Of a DNA stretch of 64,000 nucleotides, positions 27,053 to 35,938 are shown piece by piece. Location of the stretch: the NCBI GenBank assembly GCA_050291935.1, contig JBNKKR010000010.1, forward strand, positions 29,586 through 93,585, written 5' to 3'. Numbering within the stretch: the first letter of the stretch is position 1; every line of letters starts with the position of its first letter. Below the pieces are notes generated by a model. The model worked only from the letters and a program-made list of their open reading frames with translations, was not told the DNA's origin and did not search any database. Position numbers and translations under genes: made by a program. The stretch is from Desulfocapsa sp050291935 (lineage in GTDB: Bacteria; Desulfobacterota; Desulfobulbia; Desulfobulbales; Desulfocapsaceae).

Positions 27053-27349
27053 TTATCTATAATCATGGTTGTCGAGATAGACATCATCTGCTTCACCCTG
27101 TGTTGCATCCCACTTGAAAACCAGACGCCATTGGCGATTGATTCTTATTGAATATTTCCCTTGCAACGGTCCGGTCAACTTCTCAAAATGATTACTTGGC
27201 GGACTTCTCAAATCCAAATCACAAGTCGCATCGTCAAGGAGCTGCATTTTTCTGAACAATCTGTTTTCAATGCTTGCTGGAATTTTTTTATTATGACAGT
27301 CATCAATAAAAAATTTCCTGAGCCATTTATAACGAAACCCTGCTATCAT
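27053..27349 (-). CDS. higB: HigB family toxin (RelE-like mRNA interferase)
   Basis: 98 residues from ATG 27349 (MIAGFRYKWLRKFF); the longer frame to 27433 runs through the promoter. The RelE/HigB fold is seen in KIPASIENRLFRKMQLLDDA, the LRSPPSNHFEKL block, GKYSIRINRQWRLVF and the final VYLDNHDYR. All catalytic-type basic residues (R, H near the end) appear present. The predicted -10 ends six bases before the ATG, so the transcript may be leaderless. Confidence 0.92.
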   Translation of the reverse strand: MIAGFRYKWLRKFFIDDCHNKKIPASIENRLFRKMQLLDDATCDLDLRSPPSNHFEKLTGPLQGKYSIRINRQWRLVFKWDATQGEADDVYLDNHDYR

Positions 27350-27355
27350 AGTTAC

Positions 27356-27384
27356 ATTGTAACGCTCATGGTTACTTAGGTCAA
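27356..27384 (-). promoter_or_regulatory. higBA promoter with palindromic operator candidate
   Basis: On the minus strand TTGACC (plus 27379-27384) and TACAAT (plus 27356-27361) are exactly 17 nt apart. The -10 lies inside the palindrome GTTACATTGTAAC (27351-27363), a plausible HigA site. The same -10/palindrome arrangement occurs at mazEF (55172-55200). Confidence 0.65.
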
Positions 27385-27786
27385 GGAGAAGGATCACATG
27401 TGCAATGATCAAGGTAAGATCCTGTCTGCTCACCTTGAGTGATCTACATACCCCTGGTTTTGGTAAACTGGATAGTCTGTATCATTCCCTATATATAGTT
27501 ACGCAACAATTCCTAACAGCCAGACAGTTTTCTTTCATAGGTTAAGTGATGACGTGATGATGATTACAGCCGGCTACAAAGGCCGCGCATGGAATCTTCT
27601 GTTACGCCGCATCGAGCCAAAAATAAAAAACCCACTTTGACTTCACGACAAAATCCACATAAACTAGACATTAGTTGATCGGCAACATGGCACGGGAATA
27701 AATTTGATGGATTTCCTTTATTGATACCTTGAATCACACAATGTTTTTGACTGGTCTAAATACCAACACCTTTTAATCTTAACACA
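27385..27786. other. Intergenic stretch, possible decayed reading frame
   Basis: About 400 bp between the higBA promoter and the PilZ gene. An open plus-strand frame of about 50 codons ends at TGA 27638-27640 (tail RAWNLLLRRIEPKIKNPL) but has no good start and no recognised family. Nothing else is visible. Confidence 0.3.
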
Positions 27787-28470
27787 TTGAAATCAAAAAT
27801 AGATACAGATTTAGAAAACAATAGAATTATCCTGCATTTTGTCCCGATAATAAGGAAAAAAGACCTGATCAATTTTTATACTGACGTTCGTTTCATTTGC
27901 GCTGACCTCAAGCCAGGGTTCAACGTCATCGCAAACTTTTCCCAAACAAAATTTTTGTATGTAAACAGTCTACCTGTTTTCCGGAAAATTTTTGCTTTTA
28001 TTCTGTCGAGCAATAGTGGAGAAATAATTCGAGTCATTCAGGATAATCGCATTATCAGCAAACAATTGCTCAATCTTTCCTTACGAATTCCAGATTATAT
28101 CCCAATTTATGCCCCGACCATAGAAGAGGCTGAGGCTAAAATAAAAAGGCCCCAAAGACGCAACGGTCTTCGCTTTAATTTTTTGCAACACCCAGTAGAG
28201 ATTTCTATTGAAGGACAAAAATATAATGGAACTATCATGAATATTTCAACAAGCGGCAGTGCAATTATGGTAAATAACCTAAAGCCTAAATTACAAACCT
28301 TTGTCGAAATCAAATTGAAGTTAACTGACCAGAAAAAACAGTCGAATAATTTTATTATTAAATCAAAAGTGGTTAGGGTTGAAAGCGATTCATTTGCTGT
28401 TTCTTTTGTAGACCTCGATAAAGCAAGTAAAAATAAACTTTGGAATTGTATAATTACTTGCGGCAGTTAA
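27787..28470 (+). CDS. PilZ-domain protein (candidate c-di-GMP receptor)
   Basis: 227 residues from a TTG start; no in-frame ATG exists upstream or in the first 130 residues and the ribosome site is weak. An N-terminal STAS-like region of about 125 residues precedes a PilZ domain. The c-di-GMP motifs are visible as RRNGLRF (RxxxR type, about 141-147) and NISTSGSAI (N/DxSxxG type). It presumably responds to c-di-GMP to modulate motility, adhesion or secretion; the partner is unknown. AT-rich compared with neighbours, which suggests an acquired gene. Confidence 0.75.
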   Translation: MKSKIDTDLENNRIILHFVPIIRKKDLINFYTDVRFICADLKPGFNVIANFSQTKFLYVNSLPVFRKIFAFILSSNSGEIIRVIQDNRIISKQLLNLSLRIPDYIPIYAPTIEEAEAKIKRPQRRNGLRFNFLQHPVEISIEGQKYNGTIMNISTSGSAIMVNNLKPKLQTFVEIKLKLTDQKKQSNNFIIKSKVVRVESDSFAVSFVDLDKASKNKLWNCIITCGS

Positions 28471-28900
28471 CCTGAGCAATAAGCAATTCGCACTACAATG
28501 CAACAGAGCCGTTCATTGACATAAAAACTCTTTCCATTCAGCCTTGATTTTACGTTAGGTAAATCATATTCTATTTTTCCCTATGGAACAAATTCGTAAA
28601 GTAAAAAGAGCAAATTGGGAAATCAAATTGAAAGAGAAGTGAAGAACCACTTGGCTCCAACGGGAAGCCACGACCTCGTTACAGCATAACACATGGAAAA
28701 CTTCTCCTGGATTTTCCGAAGCTGACCAACGAGAACTTTCCCCCGGCATTTTATAAATTGTTTTCTTGCAATTTACAGAATTTCTTTTTTAGTATGTCTT
28801 CCTTCTACCAGTTGTTACTCTCTACTGTTGGGTATATACTCTGGCAGAAAACAAATATCACGAAAACAACATTATACGTTTTAAACACAGGAATGACACC
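28471..28900. other. Intergenic region upstream of the S1-domain gene
   Basis: 430 bp with no credible ORF or RNA gene recognised. It holds the promoter given next. Confidence 0.5.
28812..28840 (+). promoter_or_regulatory. Putative promoter of the S1-domain gene
   Basis: TTGTTA (28812-28817) and TATACT (28835-28840) with a 17-nt spacer, 60 nt before the ATG at 28901. Confidence 0.5.
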
Positions 28901-30085
28901 ATGAGTGACAGTTTTGCAGAACTCTTTCAGGAAAGCGAATCAAAATCCTTACGCCGGCTCAAGCGAGGTGAAAAAATATGTGCCACCATCGTGGGATTTG
29001 ACAGTGAGAGCGTATTTTTAGATATCGGGGGGAAAAGTGAAGGTGTCCTCCAGGCTTCGGAAATGATGAATGAAGAGAAGGAGCTCACTGCAACTATCGG
29101 AGACGTTATAGATGTATATTTTTTGCAGGCAAAAAATGGGGAGCAGCTTTTTACCATCTCCATTGGCTCTGGTAAAAACAGTGCGCATTTGGAAGAGGCC
29201 TATCGCAGCCAAATTCCTGTTACAGGAACGGTCACTGAAGAGATAAAAGGTGGTTTTAGAATTACCCTTGGTGGTTCCATAAGGGCGTTTTGTCCCTATT
29301 CACAAATGGGCCTCAGGCGTGTGGAAGATGCCACCACCGAATACCTTGAAAAACAGATGCAGTTTCTTATCACCCGTTTTGAAGAAAATGGGCGTAATAT
29401 TGTTGTTTCTGCCCGGGCAATCCTTGAGCAAGAACGGGAAGAACAAAAAGAAAAATTGAAAGAAACACTGGCAGAGGGACAAACAGTTACGGGGGAAATT
29501 ACCTCCATCCGCGATTTTGGAGCCTTTGTTGATCTTGGTGGTGTGGATGGCTTGGTGCCCATCTCTGAAATTGGCTGGAGCCGGGTGGACAACATCAAAG
29601 ATTTTTACGGTATTGGTCAATCGGTTACCGTGCTTATCAAAAAACTTGACTGGGACACAGACCGGATTACCCTCAGCATCAAAGAAACCCTTGAAGACCC
29701 GTGGGAAAGCGCCGTTGCCAAGCTTTCCAGTGGCACAACCCTCACCGGACGTGTGGTCCGTCTTGCACCCTTTGGCGCATTTGTAAATATTACCGAAGGT
29801 GTTGATGGGTTAGTGCATATTTCTAAGCTGGGTAAGGGACGTCGCATCCACCATCCACGTGAAGTCCTCGAAGAGGGGCAGGAAATAGAAGTGCAGGTGG
29901 AAAGTATTGACAGCGTTGAAAAACGAATAAGCCTTACCCCCTCCGACTATGAAAGCCCCGAGAATGAGCAAAAAAAAGAAGAAAAAAGGGTAAAAGAATT
30001 TAAAAATAAAACAAAGGAAGAAACCGGCAAAAGCCTTGGAACATTGGGGGATCTGCTGCAGGCTAAATTAGCTGAAAAATCCTAA
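28901..30085 (+). CDS. S1 RNA-binding domain protein (RpsA-like, four domains)
   Basis: 394 residues with four consecutive S1 (OB-fold) domains, about residues 22-95, 105-175, 190-260 and 277-345, best seen in GEITSIRDFGAFVDLGGVDG and VVRLAPFGAFVNITEGVDG. A charged C-terminal tail is rich in Lys/Glu. Ribosomal protein S1 of proteobacteria has six domains, so this shorter form may be a second S1-like protein, as seen in several deltaproteobacteria, rather than the main bS1. It is convergent with rlmB. Confidence 0.88.
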   Translation: MSDSFAELFQESESKSLRRLKRGEKICATIVGFDSESVFLDIGGKSEGVLQASEMMNEEKELTATIGDVIDVYFLQAKNGEQLFTISIGSGKNSAHLEEAYRSQIPVTGTVTEEIKGGFRITLGGSIRAFCPYSQMGLRRVEDATTEYLEKQMQFLITRFEENGRNIVVSARAILEQEREEQKEKLKETLAEGQTVTGEITSIRDFGAFVDLGGVDGLVPISEIGWSRVDNIKDFYGIGQSVTVLIKKLDWDTDRITLSIKETLEDPWESAVAKLSSGTTLTGRVVRLAPFGAFVNITEGVDGLVHISKLGKGRRIHHPREVLEEGQEIEVQVESIDSVEKRISLTPSDYESPENEQKKEEKRVKEFKNKTKEETGKSLGTLGDLLQAKLAEKS

Positions 30086-30097
30086 AGGCAACTTTAC

Positions 30098-30928
30098 TTA
30101 TTTTGTTTGCAGACGCTGCCGCGACATCTCAAAGAGGATCACACCCGCCGCCACTGAACTGTTTAAAGAATCCAGCTTCCCCTCCATGGGGATGGACAGC
30201 AGCACATCGCACTGTTTTCGTACCAGTGGCCGAATACCTGTGCCTTCGCTGCCCACCACGATACACGCCGGAACCGTAAGATCCACTGTATAGAGGGACT
30301 TCGCATCACCATCTTTTATGGCGCCAAAAACCCATGCGCCTGCACTTTTGAGGGCTTGCAAAGCTTGACTAAGATTGCTGACCTGACAGATATCGATATG
30401 GGACATGGCACCGGCAGCCGACTTGGCAGCCGTACCGCCTAAAGGAGCTGAACGTTCACGGGTAAGCAACACGCCATTAACCCCTGAGGCATGGGCCGAA
30501 CGGATAATGGCGCCTATATTATGCGGGTCCTGCAAGGTATCAAGAACTATCAGTCTGGGAGATTCACCAAGCTGTACCAGATTTTTAAATTTATCCACCA
30601 GCTCATCAAAGGGAAGAAGAGTCGTTTGACTCATCCTGGCCACCACCCCCTGATGTCTTACCTGTGAGGCACCCTCCCCCACCAGACGCAGTGCCGCCAC
30701 AAAGTGTACCTTGATCCCTGCAGCCCGAGCTCGTTCAATGATCTCTTCTCGTTTGCCTCCCCTTCGATCCTTGACCAGAATAAGCTCACTGATACGATCA
30801 CTCTCCTGCTCTAAGGCCTCAAATACCGGATGAATCCCCCAGAGCAGATCATCGCTAAGACGCAGTTTGCGCTCATTATTTCTGGTCTGTGGTCCCTTTT
30901 TGGTATGGCGCTGTTTTATACCTTTCAC
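30098..30928 (-). CDS. rlmB: 23S rRNA 2'-O-ribose methyltransferase, RlmB/TrmH (SpoU) family
   Basis: 276 residues. An N-terminal substrate-binding domain (LLWGIHPVFEAL) is followed by the SPOUT knot motifs VLDTLQDPHNIGAIIRSA (motif 1), GSEGTGIRPLV (motif 2) and SLNSSVAAGVILFE (motif 3). RlmB methylates G2251 of 23S rRNA; related enzymes act on tRNA, so the exact target is by family only. A basic N-terminal extension precedes the domain. Last gene of the coupled remA-gmk-rlmB group, overlapping gmk by four bases. Confidence 0.93.
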   Translation of the reverse strand: MKGIKQRHTKKGPQTRNNERKLRLSDDLLWGIHPVFEALEQESDRISELILVKDRRGGKREEIIERARAAGIKVHFVAALRLVGEGASQVRHQGVVARMSQTTLLPFDELVDKFKNLVQLGESPRLIVLDTLQDPHNIGAIIRSAHASGVNGVLLTRERSAPLGGTAAKSAAGAMSHIDICQVSNLSQALQALKSAGAWVFGAIKDGDAKSLYTVDLTVPACIVVGSEGTGIRPLVRKQCDVLLSIPMEGKLDSLNSSVAAGVILFEMSRQRLQTK

Positions 30929-31542
30929 GTCGCTGTTTCCAGGATAACCGGAACTCCACTGCTAAGCCTTCTACTGCGGCAACGCTCGGCGATGATTATG
31001 GATTGCATGGCCAACACCGCGTCCTCAAGGAGATCATTCACCACCAAGTACTGATACCTGGAAATCGCCTGCATCTCCTTTGCCGCATTTTGCAGACGAA
31101 GACCAATGGTTGCTTCCGAATCAGTCTCCCTCCCTCGCAGACGCTTTTCAAGTTCTGATAGTGAGGGAGGAGCCACAAAGATGGAAACCGGGGAAAAAGA
31201 GGGGTCTTTTGCTACTATTGCTGCCCCCTGCACATCAATATCAAGAAAAACATCCTCTCCGTTTTGCAGCTTGGCAGCAACCGCCTCCCGGCTGGTACCG
31301 TAATAGTTTCCATGGACCTCCGCCCACTCAATAAATTGATCAGCAGCACGCATTGCCATAAATTGTTCCTGATCCACAAAGTGATAGTCCACACCATCCT
31401 GTTCCCCACTTCTTGGCTCTCTTGTGGTGTGTGACACCGAGAAACCAAGCCCCGGCATTGTATCCATAACCCTGCGTAATATGGTGGTTTTCCCGCAACC
31501 TGACGGAGCCGACAAAATATACAACTGTCCGGATATACTCAT
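30925..31542 (-). CDS. gmk: Guanylate kinase
   Basis: 205 residues. The P-loop SAPSGCGKTT, the GMP-binding block SVSHTTREPRSGEQDGVDYHFV and FLDIDVQGA are complete. It converts GMP to GDP with ATP. It overlaps remA upstream and rlmB downstream by four bases each, and the remA-gmk pairing is conserved in many bacteria. Confidence 0.97.
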   Translation of the reverse strand: MSISGQLYILSAPSGCGKTTILRRVMDTMPGLGFSVSHTTREPRSGEQDGVDYHFVDQEQFMAMRAADQFIEWAEVHGNYYGTSREAVAAKLQNGEDVFLDIDVQGAAIVAKDPSFSPVSIFVAPPSLSELEKRLRGRETDSEATIGLRLQNAAKEMQAISRYQYLVVNDLLEDAVLAMQSIIIAERCRSRRLSSGVPVILETAT

Positions 31543-31823
31543 TTTTTACCCTCTTCAGCCTTTGCTTCCTGAATATGAGGTGCAAGCTGGGTTGCCGCTA
31601 GCCGCTGACTGATGGTATCTGGCTGAATGGAGGAGAGAACCACATGGGCAGAATCCATTACCAAAATGGAACGGGTGCGTCTGCCCTCTGTAACATCGAT
31701 CAGTTTCCCTGCACCTTTGGCAATCTCTTTTAATTTTCTGGCAGGAGAAGAACCGGTATTGACCACAGCAATAATCCGCTCAGCCATCACCGTGTTCCCA
31801 AAACCTACATTGATAAGCTGCAT
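31539..31823 (-). CDS. remA: RemA/DUF370 family regulator
   Basis: 94 residues from ATG 31823 (GGAG upstream); an earlier GTG/ATG-type start at 31838 would overlap the end of yicC and is less likely. It begins QLINVGFGNTVMAERIIAVV, the hallmark of RemA (YlzA), a DNA-binding regulator of matrix and osmoprotection genes in Bacillus. In Gram-negatives it typically sits just before gmk, as here, where the role is unclear. A short alanine/lysine-rich tail follows the core. Confidence 0.92.
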   Translation of the reverse strand: MQLINVGFGNTVMAERIIAVVNTGSSPARKLKEIAKGAGKLIDVTEGRRTRSILVMDSAHVVLSSIQPDTISQRLAATQLAPHIQEAKAEEGKK

Positions 31824-31838
31824 CGCAACACTCCACAA

Positions 31839-32720
31839 TTACTCAATATTTTGCACCTGCTCTCGTATCTTTTCAAGCTCCGCCTTAAGTCCAACGGTGA
31901 GATGGGCAATATCTGCATCATTAATTTTTGAGGCCATGGTATTGACTTCACGTAGAAACTCCTGCAGTAAAAAATCAATTTTTCTGCCGGTGGCCTCCTC
32001 ACTCTCTAAAAAGGCACGAAATTGACCGATATGACTCTGCAGCCGGACAATCTCTTCGGTAACATCAGTCTTATCAGCCAACACCGCCACCTCCTGCGCC
32101 AAACGCTGTTCATCAAGGGAAACGGTATCGAGTAACTTCTGCAGACGTTCCTCAAGTTTTACCTTTCTTTCCTGTAACAGTTCAGGGACACGCGTTTCGA
32201 TCCCTTGCACCACTTGCTCAAACTGCACGAGCCGCTCACTAAGATCAAGGGCCATGGTTTCCCCCTCTTCGCTCCGCATTGTGTCACAAACATCAAGTGC
32301 AGCGAGCAGGGCCTTTTCCATATGGGGCCAAACATCATCAAGCTCTTCACTCTTCTGATTTAATACCAAAACATCGGGGTAGGAGGCGATATGGGAAAGG
32401 GTGGTATTATTTGAAATATTCAACGTTGTTGCAAGCTTTTGCAAAGCATCCTGATAGGTAAGGGCAAGACCGCTGTTTGCTTCAACCTCCTGCAAATCGG
32501 AAAAATCACCCGTTACACAGAGTGCCACATCCACTCGCCCCCGGACCAATACCGTTGCCAGGGTTTTCCGTACACGTTCCTCAAGCCCGGCATATCCTTT
32601 TGGCAACCGTATCTTAAGATCAAGGTAGCGATGGTTGACACAGCGGATCTCCACTGTCCATCGTCTGCCTTTTGCCTCCGCCTCGCCACGACCAAAACCG
32701 GTCATACTCTTACAGACCAT
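31839..32720 (-). CDS. yicC: YicC family endoribonuclease
   Basis: 293 residues. The conserved opening KSMTGFGRGE, the VNHRYLDLKIRLP block and the C-terminal GRKIDFLLQEFLREVNTMASK are all present. YicC proteins were shown to be RNases that act on certain small RNAs in enterobacteria. The gene precedes remA and gmk in the same direction, an arrangement conserved across many phyla, and follows rfaE1 after 20 bases. Confidence 0.93.
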   Translation of the reverse strand: MVCKSMTGFGRGEAEAKGRRWTVEIRCVNHRYLDLKIRLPKGYAGLEERVRKTLATVLVRGRVDVALCVTGDFSDLQEVEANSGLALTYQDALQKLATTLNISNNTTLSHIASYPDVLVLNQKSEELDDVWPHMEKALLAALDVCDTMRSEEGETMALDLSERLVQFEQVVQGIETRVPELLQERKVKLEERLQKLLDTVSLDEQRLAQEVAVLADKTDVTEEIVRLQSHIGQFRAFLESEEATGRKIDFLLQEFLREVNTMASKINDADIAHLTVGLKAELEKIREQVQNIE

Positions 32721-32740
32721 TTTTTCTTCCTAAACTCTTT

Positions 32741-33763
32741 TTAAAGGGTTTTAAATGCCGTTTCCACATTCTCTTCGCCATGTAAAACGGCAAGGAGCTC
32801 ATCACAGCTCACGGTTGCCGTTCCCACCTTGGCAACGACCACCCCGGCTGCGATATTGGCAAGTGCTGCCGCCCGCGCAAAGGAGGCCCCGGTGGAAAGT
32901 CCCAGGGCCAGGGCGGCAATAACCGTATCTCCAGCACCTGTTACATCAAAAACTTCCCGGGCGGTGGTGGGAATGGAGACCAGTGGTTTTTCCTTCTCAA
33001 GAAGGGCCATCCCATGCTCACCACGGGTGATAAGCACCGCCTGACAAGACACCTTATTAATAAGAATAGTAGCCGCCTCTTGCAGGCTGGCATCGGAATC
33101 AATTGTGACCCCTGACAGCTTTTCAGCTTCCATCTGATTGGGGGTAATAAGGGTGCAACCGTAAAAACGTTCCGGTCTGCCAGGTTTTGGATCCACAACA
33201 ACCGGAATATCCTTACCGGACACGTCTTTCACCTCCTGAACTCTGGACAAGAGCCTCCCCATCAGCTCTTCACCAATCACACCTTTAAAATAGTCCGAGA
33301 TAATTACAGCATCAAAATCTTGCAAATTCTCTTCTATATATGTGTTCATCCTGGCAATGGTATCCGCAGACGGTGGACCCGCCTGTTCCCGGTCAAAACG
33401 AACAACCTGCTGCCGTTGGGCAAGTACCCTGGTTTTAACCGTGGTGGGCCGTTTTCCCGTCACCAACGCCTCACTTGATGCGCCAAGGGCAGCCAGGAGC
33501 TCTCGCAAACGCTCGCCCATCTCATCGGCACCGACAATACCGCACAACACCGCCTCCCCGCCAAGGGAAAAGATATTGTTCAGCACATTGGCCCCACCTC
33601 CCAGCAGATATTCTTCTCTGTTTACATGTACCACCGGGACAGGGGCTTCAGGAGATATCCTGTTCACTGAACCATGGACAAAATGATCAACGATAATATC
33701 GCCAACCACCAATATCCGCTTTCCGCGTATTGTATCTACCAGTTGTTCAAGCTCAAGACTCAT
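32741..33763 (-). CDS. rfaE1: D-glycero-beta-D-manno-heptose-7-phosphate kinase
   Basis: 340 residues, PfkB/ribokinase fold equal to the kinase half of HldE. Landmarks are GDIIVDHFVHGSVNRISPEAPVPV-type N-terminal blocks, LGGGANVLNN and the anion-hole motif DVTGAGDT. No adenylyltransferase half is fused, so the pathway must use a separate hldC/rfaE2. It makes the ADP-heptose precursor for lipopolysaccharide inner core, which confirms a Gram-negative envelope. It overlaps the DUF3786 gene by four bases. Confidence 0.93.
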   Translation of the reverse strand: MSLELEQLVDTIRGKRILVVGDIIVDHFVHGSVNRISPEAPVPVVHVNREEYLLGGGANVLNNIFSLGGEAVLCGIVGADEMGERLRELLAALGASSEALVTGKRPTTVKTRVLAQRQQVVRFDREQAGPPSADTIARMNTYIEENLQDFDAVIISDYFKGVIGEELMGRLLSRVQEVKDVSGKDIPVVVDPKPGRPERFYGCTLITPNQMEAEKLSGVTIDSDASLQEAATILINKVSCQAVLITRGEHGMALLEKEKPLVSIPTTAREVFDVTGAGDTVIAALALGLSTGASFARAAALANIAAGVVVAKVGTATVSCDELLAVLHGEENVETAFKTL

Positions 33764-34593
33764 GACGCAAGCTCCACCCAGCGCTCAGCCATTCGTTCAC
33801 AGGCAAACACCAACGATTCTATATCAAGGTAATCCATAACCTTTTCATCAAACAGGACTTTCACTTTGGCCGGGAAATTATCCTCTTTTTCCTCATCCCA
33901 GAAAAGGACATAGAGGGGCAAACGGGGCAACACCGAGATAAAAAAAGCAGCACTGCAACTCTGTTCCGGATTTGCATCAATAACAGCACCCATACCACCG
34001 GCCTGAGCTTTCATAAGCTCCGTTTTCCCGGTAAAAAAGCTTGCAAGCCGCTCTTCGCAATACACCCGCAGGGTACGCACTTTGGAGATTGAATTTGGTA
34101 ACGATTCCATCCCCACCCACTTGTGCAACGGTTTCTCCCCTCCGCCAAAATCCACATAGTTATACAGTAAAATTTGATCCCTTGGATCTTCAATTTCCTG
34201 GCCGGCAATGGTAACACTCCCATGACAGAGCACCACCTCACGTCCTAAATAACTAAGGAGAAGACAATCATCTTCATCTCCTGACCAGCGGCAACCTATA
34301 TTTCCGGCCAATGACTGAAAATCGACGCTGCTTGTCTTCTTTTTAAGATAGGCCACCAGTGCCATATCCTTTTCATCGAGGAGTTTTTCAACACCGGAAA
34401 GCCCGTCTTTACCATGGGAAGCTCCCGAAAACTCATCCCCCAAATCCGCCCTATTGATATAGGGACATTTTTCCGGCTGCTCACCACCTTTGGTGACGGC
34501 GGCAGCAAAAGCTAGACAGGCGGGATATCCACACTCTCCGCAATTATTTTTGGGAGTAAATTTTAAAAATTCAAGTGGTTGCATAGATGACAC
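33760..34593 (-). CDS. DUF3786 protein with N-terminal CFeSP-type iron-sulfur domain
   Basis: 277 residues. The first about 45 residues hold CGECGYPACLAFA followed by a cysteine in EKCPY, the four-Cys [4Fe-4S] motif (C-x2-C-x4-C-x16ff-C) found in corrinoid iron-sulfur proteins and in RnfB-type proteins. The remainder matches DUF3786 in style (LLLSYLGREVVL, YNYVDFGGGEKPLHKWV, CSAAFFISVLPRLPLYVLFWDEE). The function is unknown; proteins of this type are common in anaerobes. It is probably the first gene of the rfaE1-yicC-remA-gmk-rlmB run. Start could be the ATG three codons later. Confidence 0.8.
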   Translation of the reverse strand: MSSMQPLEFLKFTPKNNCGECGYPACLAFAAAVTKGGEQPEKCPYINRADLGDEFSGASHGKDGLSGVEKLLDEKDMALVAYLKKKTSSVDFQSLAGNIGCRWSGDEDDCLLLSYLGREVVLCHGSVTIAGQEIEDPRDQILLYNYVDFGGGEKPLHKWVGMESLPNSISKVRTLRVYCEERLASFFTGKTELMKAQAGGMGAVIDANPEQSCSAAFFISVLPRLPLYVLFWDEEKEDNFPAKVKVLFDEKVMDYLDIESLVFACERMAERWVELAS

Positions 34594-34603
34594 ATTATAA
34601 ATA

Positions 34604-34634
34604 CAAAAAAAAATGCCCAGGACAGATCCTGGAC
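34604..34634 (-). terminator. Terminator after the Skp-like gene
   Basis: GCCCAGGA (34615-34622) pairs with TCCTGGAC (34627-34634) apart from one mismatch. On the minus strand the stem is followed by nine T (plus A-run 34605-34613). It separates skp from the DUF3786 operon. Confidence 0.8.
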
Positions 34635-34666
34635 ATCTTTAAACAACGACGCACATCTTACAAGAT

Positions 34667-35194
34667 TTATTTCATACGTGCATCAAGTTCTTTGGTTATC
34701 AGCTCGGTGAGATCAACACTGGCATCCGTGTACAACACAGCAATTTTTGAGTCAAGGATCAGTGAATAGCCCTCTTTGGAACCATAATCGTTCACCACGG
34801 TCTGCAACATTTTCAAAATGGGTTCCAGCTCTTTATCCTGTAACTGCTTCAGCTCAAGCTTTGCATCTTCGCTCTTGACCTGCAACTCGCGTTGCTTCAG
34901 TTGCAGAGCCCGAACCTTCTCAGCCTTTTTATCCTTACTCCAGGCTGAGCTCTTTTTCTCTATTTCGTCTTTTAAGGCAATCAGCTCTTCCTGCTCAACC
35001 TTAAATTTCTCCTGCAACTCATTCATCCGCTTCTCGAAACCGGCCTTTGCCTTTTTACCGGCGCTTGACAGAAGAACAACTTTTTGGATATTTAACACAC
35101 CTATTTTTTGGGTATCAGCCATTACGCTAGCAACATTCACCGTTGCCCCAGCAAACATAACAAGACAAACAATCACCATTAAACGTTTTAACAT
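34667..35194 (-). CDS. skp: Skp/OmpH family periplasmic chaperone
   Basis: 175 residues with a signal peptide ending near VMADT (about residue 27), the family block IGVLNIQKVVLLSSAGKKA and a long charged coiled-coil (about 60-130), the tentacles that hold outer-membrane proteins in the periplasm. The C-terminal block YSLILDSKIAVLYTDASVDLT is typical. The closing D-LT motif and length fit Skp. It lies just downstream of pal, separated by about 56 bp. Confidence 0.9.
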   Translation of the reverse strand: MLKRLMVIVCLVMFAGATVNVASVMADTQKIGVLNIQKVVLLSSAGKKAKAGFEKRMNELQEKFKVEQEELIALKDEIEKKSSAWSKDKKAEKVRALQLKQRELQVKSEDAKLELKQLQDKELEPILKMLQTVVNDYGSKEGYSLILDSKIAVLYTDASVDLTELITKELDARMK

Positions 35195-35250
35195 GTACTC
35201 TACTCCTGTTCGTTTTTTAAAAACTTATCCAGATACAACCTTTTCTTATT

Positions 35251-35763
35251 CTACTTAACAACAAAATCATCCCTTCTGTTCTGCGCCCAGACCATTTCAT
35301 CCTGCCCATGAACAAGTATCTTTTCTTCGCCAAGACTCACAGTGAAAATTCGACTCCTATCAATACCTAAAGATACCAAATAGTTTTTAGCACTCAAGGC
35401 CCTTTTTTCACCAAGCGCAAGATTATATTCCCTTGTTCCTCTGGGATCACAGTTCCCTTCGATACGGATCGCCACTTCACCCTGCTCTTTTAAGAAATCC
35501 GCATTGACCTTCATTCTGGACCGCTGATCCGGTCGAATCGAGTAATCATCAAAAGAGAAATACACCGGAAGCATTGGTCCCGTGGTCCTCCCCTCTAAAA
35601 TACCAATGGGAGTAGACTCAAGGGATTCTTCCTGACCAAATGCTTCAGGATCAGGAGGGGGAATTAAAGACTGTCCTTCTTCTTTTTTGCTGCTACAAGA
35701 CGAGAACAGCAAGACGGTACTTAACAAAACAATGCTAAAAACGCTGTGATACCATTTATTCAT
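35251..35763 (-). CDS. pal: Peptidoglycan-associated lipoprotein Pal
   Basis: 170 residues. Lipobox LLFSSC places the lipidated cysteine near residue 23, and the OmpA-like domain follows with PVYFSFDDYSIRP and GNCDPRGTREYNLALGEKRA (peptidoglycan-binding Asp and Arg residues present), ending in the RRDDFVV block. Pal anchors the outer membrane to peptidoglycan within the Tol-Pal system. No tol genes are in the window, unlike the usual tolB-pal order. Confidence 0.93.
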   Translation of the reverse strand: MNKWYHSVFSIVLLSTVLLFSSCSSKKEEGQSLIPPPDPEAFGQEESLESTPIGILEGRTTGPMLPVYFSFDDYSIRPDQRSRMKVNADFLKEQGEVAIRIEGNCDPRGTREYNLALGEKRALSAKNYLVSLGIDRSRIFTVSLGEEKILVHGQDEMVWAQNRRDDFVVK

Positions 35764-35938
35764 GCTTTCCTCCTATAAGGAAAAGTCTGTCCCTCCCACA
35801 AGACATTGCCAAGAGTCTACTTTTTTTTTTAAGAAAATACCAGACGTTTTCCCATAGCCATGATAAAGTCTTCAAGAGGTACTTTTAAAATCAATACAGG
35901 CGATCCGCTTTTTAACCACGTGCTACTATTTTACAACC

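Noticed and set aside
27349..27433. Longer HigB frame from 27433
   Set aside because: It would run through the promoter and operator; the family starts at MIAGFRYKW-type residues.
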